From Clostridia bacterium (GTDB lineage: Bacteria; Bacillota; Clostridia; Saccharofermentanales; UBA5734): a stretch of DNA of 9,215 bases. The DNA is taken from assembly GCA_009929975.1 (NCBI GenBank), contig RZZF01000054.1, positions 1-9,215 of the forward strand, written 5' to 3'. Position numbers and translations under genes: made by a program. Within the stretch, counting starts at the first letter, position 1. The number at the start of each line of letters is the position of its first letter. Under the pieces are notes generated by a model. That model saw only the letters and a list, made by a program, of their open reading frames with translations. It had not been told where the DNA came from and ran no database searches. Below are positions 1 through 6,272 of this stretch, in pieces.

Positions 1-80
1 CTGTCCGAAGCGGAGAAGGCCGGGTACGATGCCGTCATCATCGACTCCCTCAGTCACGCCTGGGCCGGTGAGGGCGGCGG
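1..80 (+). other. Probable chimeric junction: AAA-ATPase-like fragment joined to oxidoreductase
   Basis: Bases 1-60 encode AEKAGYDAVIIDSLSHA, a hydrophobic strand ending in Asp-Ser with the look of Walker B in phage nucleotide-binding AAA proteins (AAA_24 type), where a Trp-x-Gly-x-Gly-Gly stretch often follows. Bases 61-80 encode WAGEGGG, which both that family and the Gfo/Idh/MocA family (W..WxGEGGGVLLNQ) can contain. The switch of identity falls in this GC-rich shared stretch. The observation is the family mismatch; assembly misjoin at microhomology is my inference, and a natural recombination is a less likely alternative. Confidence 0.6.
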
Positions 81-699
81 TGTCCTGCTCAATCAATGTC
101 CGCACAATCTGGATTTGTGGCAGTGGCTGTGCGGGATGCCGGAAAAGGTCACGGCGTTCTGCCTGAATGGGCACTGGCATGATATTGAGGTTGAGGATGA
201 TGTGACCGCATATGTTGAATATGCCAACGGCGCGACCGGAACGTTCATCACATCAACCGGCGACACCCCAGGTACGAATCGGCTTGAGATCCTCTGTGAC
301 CGCGGCAAACTGGTCGTCGAAAACAATGCCTTGACCATTTCGCGCCTCAGCCAGCCGGAAAGCGAATTCAGAGTCACCTATAAAGGTGGGTTTGGAGAAC
401 CGGAACATACGGTTGAGACCATCAGGCCGGATGAAGAGAACCCTCAGCATGCCGGAGTTCTTCGCGCGTTTGCTTCCGCGATTCTCAAGGGGACTCCTCT
501 GGTCGCTGACGGCCGTGAAGGAATCCGCGGGCTGATGCTTTCCAATGCGATGCATCTTTCAAGCTGGCTCGGACAGGCGGTTGAACTGCCGATCGATGCC
601 AGACTGTTTGAAAAAGAACTGGCTGTCAGAGTGCAGGGATCCCGTCATAAACAGGTGAACGCCGCGACATTCGGGATGGAGGACTCATTTCAGAAATGA
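1..699 (+). CDS. Gfo/Idh/MocA-family oxidoreductase, 5'-truncated, with a foreign-looking first ~20 residues
   Basis: The reading frame is open from base 1 and ends at TGA 697-699, giving 232 visible residues; the family is usually 330-400. From residue 24 the protein matches the C-terminal half of Gfo/Idh/MocA NAD(P)-dependent sugar or cyclitol dehydrogenases. It has the EGGGVLLNQCPHNLDLWQW block, in which His35 and Asp38 correspond to the family's active-site histidine region. A typical C-terminal alpha/beta domain follows, with ETIRPDEENPQHAGVLRAFASAI and a closing helix after DGREGIRGL. The N-terminal Rossmann domain lies outside the window. Residues 1-20 (AGYDAVIIDSLSHAW) do not fit this family and resemble a Walker B strand of a phage AAA ATPase, so the true upstream sequence is probably missing. 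The substrate cannot be told from sequence. The stop overlaps the start of the next oxidoreductase (ATGA), implying translational coupling. Confidence 0.88.
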   Translation: MSEAEKAGYDAVIIDSLSHAWAGEGGGVLLNQCPHNLDLWQWLCGMPEKVTAFCLNGHWHDIEVEDDVTAYVEYANGATGTFITSTGDTPGTNRLEILCDRGKLVVENNALTISRLSQPESEFRVTYKGGFGEPEHTVETIRPDEENPQHAGVLRAFASAILKGTPLVADGREGIRGLMLSNAMHLSSWLGQAVELPIDARLFEKELAVRVQGSRHKQVNAATFGMEDSFQK

Positions 700-1925
700 T
701 ACAGCTGGAAAATCCGTCGCCGCTGCCCTGGCGCACGGCTGTCGCAGGATGTGGAACGATCGCCCCGATGCATATCCGCGCGCTGGCCGGACTCGGCCGG
801 ATCGAGCTGGCCGGCCTGGCAGATCCCGATCCGCAGGCCGCCGCCGCAATGGCTGATCTCTGGCAGAAAACTGCCGCGGACTTGACCCTGCCGCCACCGG
901 CCTGCTATCGCGATATCAATGCCCTGCTGCAGGAACAGCAGCCCGATTCCGTTCATATCTGTACACCGCACCATACCCATGTTCCTCTGGCGGTGGCCGC
1001 TTTGGCCGCCGGCTCGCATGTACTGCTGGAAAAGCCTGCCGGAATCTCACTGAGTGACCTGGAACAACTGGAACAGGCTGAAGCAGAAAGCGGCCGGCAG
1101 CTTGGCCTGTGTTTTCAGAACCGCTTCAATCTTGCGTCGCTGCAGGCCTGGCTGTTGATTCGTGCCGGACTCGCCGGTGACTTGCGTTCCGCTCGCGGAT
1201 GGGTCACCTGGCACCGTGATGCCGCCTATTATCAGCAGGCAGCATGGCGGGGGCGCTGGGCCACCGAAGGTGGCGGTGTCATGATCAATCAGGCGATTCA
1301 TACGCTCGATCTCCTGATCTGGCTGGCAGGACAGCCGATTTCTGTTGAAGGCAGCATCAGCACGCATGCTTTGTCATCAAGGATTGAAGTTGAAGACACC
1401 GCTGAATGCCATCTGATGCTGGACGGTCATATTCCAGCGCTGTTTTACGCGACCAACGCGTTTGGCGTTGATGCCCCGGTCAGTCTTGATCTGTATGGAA
1501 CTGAACTGACCATCCGTCTGGAGGCGGACCGGCTTCTGCTCAGCGACGGCCAGCAGCGCGTTCTGCCGGACGAGGAGACAGAACGTCTGATCCGGGAGGC
1601 ACGGCTGCGGCTGACCCGTCGTGAATTGACGGCAGAAGAGATGTTCTGGCTGAAGGCCCATGACCGGCAGACGGCCGGACATCCAATGAGCCCGGCTGTG
1701 CCTGACCCGGCCAAAGCTTACTGGGGACTGGGCCACACAAGGCTGATTGACGCTTACTATCAAAGCCTGTGGTCGTCTGACGCGGACGATACAGGGCGCT
1801 TTCCGATTGGCGCGGTCGAAGGCGGCCGTTCCCTGCGCACACTCCTGGCACTTTATACATCTCATCGTGAAAAAAGACGGATCACACTCGGTGAAACGGT
1901 TCGACAATCAATCCAGCGAGGTTAG
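696..1925 (+). CDS. Gfo/Idh/MocA-family NAD(P)-dependent oxidoreductase
   Basis: This 409-residue protein is predicted to be a cytosolic dehydrogenase acting on a sugar, sugar acid or cyclitol. The N-terminal Rossmann fold shows the dinucleotide motif GCGTIAPMH at residues 18-26 and an acidic Asp43 after the second strand, which favours NAD. ICTPHHTHVPLA (88-99) and the hallmark EKP (112-114, with Lys113 the conserved family lysine) follow. The C-terminal domain has GGGVMINQAIHTLDLL at 192-207, where His202 and Asp205 sit in the substrate site. Length is slightly above the family average. ATG 696 overlaps the preceding stop; a GGAGG at 678-682 is 13 bases upstream, rather far, so coupling to upstream translation may matter. 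It is a divergent paralogue of the upstream gene rather than a duplicate. Family assignment is secure; substrate is unknown. Confidence 0.93.
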   Translation: MIQLENPSPLPWRTAVAGCGTIAPMHIRALAGLGRIELAGLADPDPQAAAAMADLWQKTAADLTLPPPACYRDINALLQEQQPDSVHICTPHHTHVPLAVAALAAGSHVLLEKPAGISLSDLEQLEQAEAESGRQLGLCFQNRFNLASLQAWLLIRAGLAGDLRSARGWVTWHRDAAYYQQAAWRGRWATEGGGVMINQAIHTLDLLIWLAGQPISVEGSISTHALSSRIEVEDTAECHLMLDGHIPALFYATNAFGVDAPVSLDLYGTELTIRLEADRLLLSDGQQRVLPDEETERLIREARLRLTRRELTAEEMFWLKAHDRQTAGHPMSPAVPDPAKAYWGLGHTRLIDAYYQSLWSSDADDTGRFPIGAVEGGRSLRTLLALYTSHREKRRITLGETVRQSIQRG

Positions 1926-1928
1926 ACC

Positions 1929-3203
1929 ATGGACATAAAACGAATAGACGTCACACAATATGACCTGGCGCTCAGAGCCCAGGAAATCCAGGCGACCGCT
2001 TTCCGTTATTCCGGAGGCTACCGGCGGGTTCAGCAGCAGATTGAGCAGGCCCGTCCGAAGCAGGAGCCCCTGGCTGATCCAGCCAGGGAAGATCCGGTCA
2101 GTATACCCTGGGGCGCGTTTCAGGACGACGAACTGATCGCGATGATGTACGCGATTGATTTCAATATGGCGTATGAAAATCAATCGGTCGGCATGATCGG
2201 CATCGGTGGTGTCGCAACGATGCCAGAACACAGGCGTCATGGCGCGATCCGGGCCATCATGCACAAGGTCCTGAGCGACGCGCGGACTCGTGGCTTTGTT
2301 TTCTCATATCTGTATCCATTTTCCTATCGCTTCTATCATAAATTCGGCTATGATATCGGATGCCATCGACATGAACTGAAAATACCGATGAAAGAACTCG
2401 CTCATCATGGTATGGACGGTCGGATGCGCGCTGCCGGGTTCAAGGATCTGGCCAGTTTTGACGCGATTTATCGACGCTTTGCCGCCGGTATCAACGGAGC
2501 GGTCCTGCGGACCGGCAACCGCTGGAAGATGCTGTTGGATAAGAATCCGGCGCTTGACCAGCGTTGGGCCTATATCTGGTGCGATGATCATGACAGGGAG
2601 CGCGCGTATGTCATCTATGAGCGTCAGGATAATCCCCAGGCGGTATCTCCTGATGAACATTTTCTCAAAGTCGTCGACTGGGCGGCTGTCGATCAGCCGT
2701 CCCTGCGGGCCCTGCTCGGATTCCTGACGACATTCAGTCCCCAGTATCAGGCTGTTGTCATGAATCTGCCGGTTCATCTCCCGGCAGACAGCCTGTTTGA
2801 GGAAATGAGCGCGATCCGCTGTCAGCGGACCACGAACGGTCAGGTCCGAATCCTGAATGTTGAAGCCGCGCTTCGCGTGCTGAACGTACCTTCATGGCTG
2901 GATGAACAGGCTTTCACACTCCATGTGGCGGATCAATTTCTGCCGGAAAACAGTGGCGTGTACGATTTGACATGTGAACATGGTGATATCAGCGTGGTTC
3001 ACAGGACACAAGATGGTCCGGACGAAGCCGACCTGACAATCGGTGTTGAAGCACTGAGCAGTCTGCTGCTGGGGAGCCGTTCACTGCAGGAACTTCGCTG
3101 GAGCGGTTTGGCATCCTTCAGCAGCGCGGCTGAGCCCCGCCTGACGGAATGGCTCGAGGCGATGCTGACGATCAAACCGGCTGGTATCTTCGACTATTTC
3201 TGA
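1929..3203 (+). CDS. Eis-like GNAT-family N-acetyltransferase
   Basis: The 424-residue product has the architecture of the Eis family: an N-terminal GNAT acetyl-CoA fold, a second GNAT-like domain and a C-terminal sterol-carrier-like domain. Residues 91-108 carry the strand and pyrophosphate loop (GIGGVATMPEHRRHGAIR, R-R-x-G-A form). FYHKFGY at 135-141 places Tyr136 where the catalytic general acid tyrosine of Mycobacterium tuberculosis Eis lies. The chain ends in GIFDYF, and a C-terminal Phe carboxylate serves as the general base in Eis, so both catalytic elements appear present. The C-terminal region around residues 345-415 (LTIGVEALSSLLLGSRSLQEL) matches the SCP2-like part. Members acetylate amines such as aminoglycosides or lysine side chains; the substrate here is unknown. 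A GAGG at 1918-1921 sits 7 bases before the ATG, three bases after the previous stop. Confidence 0.88.
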   Translation: MDIKRIDVTQYDLALRAQEIQATAFRYSGGYRRVQQQIEQARPKQEPLADPAREDPVSIPWGAFQDDELIAMMYAIDFNMAYENQSVGMIGIGGVATMPEHRRHGAIRAIMHKVLSDARTRGFVFSYLYPFSYRFYHKFGYDIGCHRHELKIPMKELAHHGMDGRMRAAGFKDLASFDAIYRRFAAGINGAVLRTGNRWKMLLDKNPALDQRWAYIWCDDHDRERAYVIYERQDNPQAVSPDEHFLKVVDWAAVDQPSLRALLGFLTTFSPQYQAVVMNLPVHLPADSLFEEMSAIRCQRTTNGQVRILNVEAALRVLNVPSWLDEQAFTLHVADQFLPENSGVYDLTCEHGDISVVHRTQDGPDEADLTIGVEALSSLLLGSRSLQELRWSGLASFSSAAEPRLTEWLEAMLTIKPAGIFDYF

Positions 3204-3216
3204 TGGGAGACTGGTG

Positions 3217-4389
3217 ATGCGCATTCTGATTGCTCCTGATTCATACAAGGGAAGTCTGACCGCCCGACAGGCGGCTGATTGCATTGCGAGAGCCGCTGCA
3301 CGGATATGGCCTGAAGCGCAGATCGACTGTCTTCCTCTGGCGGACGGCGGCGAGGGAACTGCCGCGATCCTGACCGATGTCTGCCGCGGCCGGATGGTAC
3401 CCTGCCGGGCTGAAGATCCGCTGGGGCGTCTGATCAACACGGAGTATGGCCTGCTGCCTGATCAGACCGCTGTGATTGAGATGGCTTCAGCTTCCGGGCT
3501 GATGCTGCTTGGCGATACTGAACGAAAACCATTGACAGCCAGTACCACCGGAACCGGCCAACTGATCGCAGATGCCCTGCGGCGCGGCTGCCGGAAGATC
3601 ATTCTGACGATCGGCGGCAGCGCGACTAATGATGGTGGCATGGGTGCGCTGCATGCGCTGGGTGTCCGCTTTCTTGACGGTGGACATGAGACACTGAGTC
3701 CACAGCCGGAGAATCTGCTGAAAATTCATCGGATTGACTTAAATCAGCTGCTGCCGGAGGCGCATGACCTCTCGCTGACGATTCTGTGTGACGTCAGCAA
3801 TCCGCTGTTGGGACCGGCTGGCGCGACGGCGGTTTACGGCCCGCAGAAAGGTGTTGACACGCTTTCCGCGCCAGTTCTGGAACAGGGACTGACGCATCTG
3901 GCTGATTGTCTTGTCAGCGCGGGATGTCCTGACATGCGTGATCTGCCGGGTGCCGGCGCGGCCGGCGGACTCGGATTCGGTCTTTGTTCGGTTCTCAACG
4001 GGACATTATCCCCCGGGCTGCCGGTCATACTTGACTATATCGGGTTTTCAGATCGATTGGCGCAGGCGGATCTGGTTGTCACCGGAGAAGGCCAGCTGGA
4101 TCATCAGTCACTGCAGGGCAAGGTGGTCGGAGGCCTGGCAGAACAATGCCGGCTGATGAACCGGCCGATGGTGGTTCTGCCGGGCAGCCTGAGCGACGAG
4201 ACGACGCCGCTGTACGAGGCTGGAATCGCGGCAATCATGCCGCTCAGCCACCGGGCACAGCCTCTGGATCAGCTGCTGGACCAGGCGGCCGCAAGACTGG
4301 AAGATGCCGCGATCCGTATGTTTGCGCTGATCCTTACCGGACTTCAATTGAATTTGGCTGAATCTGATGAACATCCAGCCTCCGAATAG
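3217..4389 (+). CDS. glxK: Glycerate 2-kinase (GarK/GlxK family)
   Basis: This protein phosphorylates D-glycerate with ATP, in the GarK/GlxK family giving 2-phosphoglycerate that enters lower glycolysis. Family motifs run along the chain: RILIAPDSYKGSLTA at the N-terminus, LADGGEGT near residue 42, TTGTGQLIADALRRG near 112, IGGSATNDGGMGAL near 131-144, GAAGGLGFGL near 250 and VTGEGQLDHQSLQGK near 290. The length, 390 residues, is normal. I chose ATG 3217 over the in-frame GTG at 3214, because the GGGAGA at 3205-3210 is 6 bases from ATG but only 3 from GTG, and the family begins M-[KR]-I. It lies 13 bases after the acetyltransferase stop and overlaps the following HIRAN gene by 23 bases. Together with sugar or polyol dehydrogenases around it, it points to carbohydrate or sugar-acid breakdown. 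Symbol is by family resemblance. Confidence 0.95.
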   Translation: MRILIAPDSYKGSLTARQAADCIARAAARIWPEAQIDCLPLADGGEGTAAILTDVCRGRMVPCRAEDPLGRLINTEYGLLPDQTAVIEMASASGLMLLGDTERKPLTASTTGTGQLIADALRRGCRKIILTIGGSATNDGGMGALHALGVRFLDGGHETLSPQPENLLKIHRIDLNQLLPEAHDLSLTILCDVSNPLLGPAGATAVYGPQKGVDTLSAPVLEQGLTHLADCLVSAGCPDMRDLPGAGAAGGLGFGLCSVLNGTLSPGLPVILDYIGFSDRLAQADLVVTGEGQLDHQSLQGKVVGGLAEQCRLMNRPMVVLPGSLSDETTPLYEAGIAAIMPLSHRAQPLDQLLDQAAARLEDAAIRMFALILTGLQLNLAESDEHPASE

Positions 4390-4987
4390 CGGCAGCGCGC
4401 CTTCAGTGGTGCCCCGATGGGGCTGCCTGCCCGACGACCGCGCCACATTCAGTCTGCCGGCCAGGCTGGCGATGACAACCGTACGGCCTTTTTCAGAGAC
4501 CGCGAGTGAACTACAGCCCGGTGAAGCATTGACGCTGCGGCCGGAACCTGATAACCCGCGTGATCCCTGCGCGGTCCGTGTCGTCACGGCAGAGAACAGG
4601 ACCGCCGGTTATCTATACGCGCAGACAGCGGCCTGGATGACCGTTCTGCTGCAAGCGGCACCGCCGGAGCAGGATCAGACCCGGGTCTGTTGTGTGCTGA
4701 GAACGTCCTCAGATGATCCTTCGGCGAAACCACGCCGCCGCTATCCGATTGTCACAATCCGGATCGAGCTGGTTCTGAGCGGTGCCTGGCCGCTGTATAC
4801 CATTGCCGCGATCGTCGGATTCCGCAGCGAACAGTTTGCCGACATGTTCAATCTCGCGGATAACCCATGGCTTCAGCCGCTCGCGGAAGGGTACCACCTC
4901 TGCCAGAGCCATCCGCATGATCTATTTCGGATGCCGCAGCCCCTGGTTGATGCCTGGCGCCAGCTGACATCATCTCTGAGGTTGTGA
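4367..4987 (+). CDS. Small stand-alone HIRAN-domain protein
   Basis: The 206-residue product carries a HIRAN-like domain at about residues 28-115. FSLPARLAMTTVRP forms the first strand, then GEALTLRPEPDNPRDPCAV (52-70) matches the diagnostic G..L.L..EP.NP.D..AV pattern, and Gly81-Tyr82 matches the GY that follows. HIRAN domains bind DNA ends in helicase/nuclease proteins such as HLTF; here no ATPase or nuclease is attached. The C-terminal half (130-206) includes an acidic and aromatic stretch around GFRSEQFADMFNLADNPW; I do not recognise it. No signal peptide or membrane segment is seen. ATG 4367 lies inside the kinase gene (23-bp overlap) with no clear Shine-Dalgarno, so translation probably depends on coupling. 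The first HIRAN strand begins near residue 28, which disfavours starting at Met36. Function is unknown; domain call is moderately firm. Confidence 0.75.
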   Translation: MNIQPPNSGSAPSVVPRWGCLPDDRATFSLPARLAMTTVRPFSETASELQPGEALTLRPEPDNPRDPCAVRVVTAENRTAGYLYAQTAAWMTVLLQAAPPEQDQTRVCCVLRTSSDDPSAKPRRRYPIVTIRIELVLSGAWPLYTIAAIVGFRSEQFADMFNLADNPWLQPLAEGYHLCQSHPHDLFRMPQPLVDAWRQLTSSLRL

Positions 4988-5005
4988 TGTTCAGTCCGCC
5001 GCGTT

Positions 5006-5033
5006 TTGTTAATCGGGCGGCTTGAGGTAAAAT
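5006..5033 (+). promoter_or_regulatory. Candidate sigma-70/sigma-A promoter for the polyol dehydrogenase
   Basis: TTGTTA at 5006-5011 and TAAAAT at 5028-5033 are separated by 16 bases, matching the consensus at 4 of 6 and 5 of 6 positions. The expected start near 5040 would give a leader of about 45 bases before ATG 5085. A short GCCGC/GCGGC inverted repeat (4998-5002 with 5017-5021) overlaps it, and a direct repeat ACAGAG (5041-5046 and 5051-5056, ten bases apart) lies just downstream, where an operator could sit. Both repeats are short enough to be chance. Confidence 0.5.
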
Positions 5034-5068
5034 GAGCGTAACAGAGATTCACAGAGTTGATCGATTTG

Positions 5069-5075
5069 AAAGGAG
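5069..5075 (+). promoter_or_regulatory. Ribosome binding site of the polyol dehydrogenase
   Basis: AAAGGAG lies 9 bases before ATG 5085 and supports that codon over the in-frame ATGs at 5091 and 5094. Confidence 0.85.
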
Positions 5076-5084
5076 TTTATCACG

Positions 5085-6155
5085 ATGAAGATGATGAAGG
5101 TTGCTGTCCTGCGCAAAGCCGGGCAGATCGAATATGAAACACGTCCAATTCCAGAGATCAGGGAGGATCAGGTTCTGGTACGAATGAGCCATTGCGGGAT
5201 CTGCGGATCAGATGTTCATTATTACCAGCATGGCCGCATCGGTCATTTCATTGTAGATCAGCCGCTGGTTCTCGGGCATGAAAGTGCCGGAGAAGTGACC
5301 GCGGTCGGTTCGGCTGTCAAACATCTGGCAGTTGGTGACAAGGTGACGCTGGAGCCTGGTGTCCCCTGTGGCCTGTGCGATCATTGCCGGACCGGACGTT
5401 ATAATCTGTGTCCGGATGTCGTGTTCATGGCGACGCCGCCGCATGACGGCGCTTTCGCTGAATATGTCGCCTGGCCGGCACGCTGGGCTTACCGCCTGCC
5501 CGGGGGAATGAGCACCGTCAGCGGCGCTTTGATCGAACCGCTGGCGGTTGGATTTCATGCCGCCGCGAGAGGTCAGGCTTCCGTTGGGCAAAGCGCTTTG
5601 ATTCTCGGTGCCGGATGCATTGGATTGATGACGCTTTTAGCGCTGAAAGCGCGTGGTGTTCACCAGGTCTATGTAACGGATCTGGTCGACATACGGCTGG
5701 AAAAAGCGAAGGAACTCGGTGCGGCTGAGGTGATTCATGCCGGCCGTGAGTCTGTCATCGAAAAAGTGATGGAGCTGACGGACGGACAAGGGACTGATCT
5801 GGTTTTTGAGACCGCCGGAACAGAAGTGACGACACGGCAGACCGCCCAGGCGGTCCGGCGAGGCGGGCGTGTTGTACTGGTCGGTCTGACACCTGATCCG
5901 GAAATTACGTATGATTTCGCTTCATTGATGGATAAGGAAGTCGATTTGACCACCGTCTTCCGTTATCACAACCTCTACCCGACCTGTCTGGACGCGGCTG
6001 CACGCATACCGCTTGACCTGGAGCGGATTGTCACACGAACCTTCAGTTTTGATCAAATTCCGGAAGCTTTTGCCTGGACGGTAGCCAACCGGCAGAATTC
6101 CGTCAAAGTCGTGATCAGCTGGCAGCCGTCGTCTGACAGCACCGGCAGTGCCTGA
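5085..6155 (+). CDS. Zinc-dependent polyol dehydrogenase (sorbitol/xylitol dehydrogenase type, MDR family)
   Basis: The 356-residue protein is a medium-chain dehydrogenase/reductase predicted to oxidise a polyol such as sorbitol or xylitol to the ketose with NAD+. The catalytic zinc site shows Cys40 in CGICGSDVHYY (37-47) and His65-Glu66 in GHESAGE, with Glu151 in EPLAVGFHAA at the position conserved in sorbitol dehydrogenases. The structural zinc site is complete: Cys95, Cys98, Cys101 and Cys109. The Rossmann motif GAGCIG is at 175-180, and Asp199 at the end of the second strand (YVTDL) favours NAD+ over NADP+. FRYHNLYPT in the C-terminal part is typical of polyol dehydrogenases. Length is normal. 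It has its own candidate promoter and strong ribosome binding site, so it may be a separate transcript from the upstream cluster. Exact substrate is not determinable; threonine or other alcohol dehydrogenases of this family are less likely because of the HYYxHGRIG segment. Confidence 0.93.
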   Translation: MKMMKVAVLRKAGQIEYETRPIPEIREDQVLVRMSHCGICGSDVHYYQHGRIGHFIVDQPLVLGHESAGEVTAVGSAVKHLAVGDKVTLEPGVPCGLCDHCRTGRYNLCPDVVFMATPPHDGAFAEYVAWPARWAYRLPGGMSTVSGALIEPLAVGFHAAARGQASVGQSALILGAGCIGLMTLLALKARGVHQVYVTDLVDIRLEKAKELGAAEVIHAGRESVIEKVMELTDGQGTDLVFETAGTEVTTRQTAQAVRRGGRVVLVGLTPDPEITYDFASLMDKEVDLTTVFRYHNLYPTCLDAAARIPLDLERIVTRTFSFDQIPEAFAWTVANRQNSVKVVISWQPSSDSTGSA

Positions 6156-6157
6156 AA

Positions 6158-6186
6158 TTGACCAGCCCATTTGAGTTGTGTATAAT
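6158..6186 (+). promoter_or_regulatory. Near-consensus sigma-70/sigma-A promoter for glgP
   Basis: TTGACC at 6158-6163 and TATAAT at 6181-6186 are spaced by exactly 17 bases, matching the consensus at 5 of 6 and 6 of 6 positions. The -35 begins 3 bases after the dehydrogenase stop codon. Transcription should start near 6193, giving a leader of about 80 bases. Confidence 0.87.
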
Positions 6187-6218
6187 GACAAAACTGCGAA
6201 AAAATGAGACAGGCCCGC

Positions 6219-6256
6219 GATCTGGATAATGATGGCCGAAATTGGCGAGCCAGATC
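6219..6256 (+). promoter_or_regulatory. Inverted repeat/hairpin in the glgP leader
   Basis: GATCTGG (6219-6225) and CCAGATC (6250-6256) are perfect 7-base complements around a 24-base loop that contains a minor GCC/GGC pairing (6235-6237 with 6244-6246). The element lies downstream of the predicted transcription start and ends 6 bases before the GGAGGT ribosome binding site. There is no U tract, so it is not an intrinsic terminator. A 5' UTR structure or a regulator site are both possible; chance is not excluded. Confidence 0.35.
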
Positions 6257-6262
6257 AGTGCC

Positions 6263-6268
6263 GGAGGT
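6263..6268 (+). promoter_or_regulatory. Ribosome binding site of glgP
   Basis: GGAGGT sits 4-5 bases before ATG 6273, a slightly short but workable spacing. An overlapping ATG at 6269 leads only to five codons and a stop in another frame, so 6273 is the start. Confidence 0.8.
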
Positions 6269-6272
6269 ATGA

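Noticed and set aside
1..1925. Tandem duplication of the two Gfo/Idh/MocA genes
   Set aside because: The shared motifs are only family-level; the proteins differ throughout, so this is adjacency of divergent paralogues and not a recent duplication.
3214..3216. GTG 3214 as start of the glycerate kinase
   Set aside because: It leaves only 3 bases from the GGGAGA ribosome binding site, and the family starts with the next codon, ATG 3217.
4996..5021. Intrinsic terminator after the HIRAN gene
   Set aside because: The stem is only 5 bp, the loop is 14 bases, and no T tract follows.
6137..6154. Hairpin CAGCAC/GTGCCTG at the dehydrogenase stop as a terminator
   Set aside because: The stem is short with a bulge and is followed by AAATTGACC rather than a T run; it overlaps coding sequence and the next promoter.
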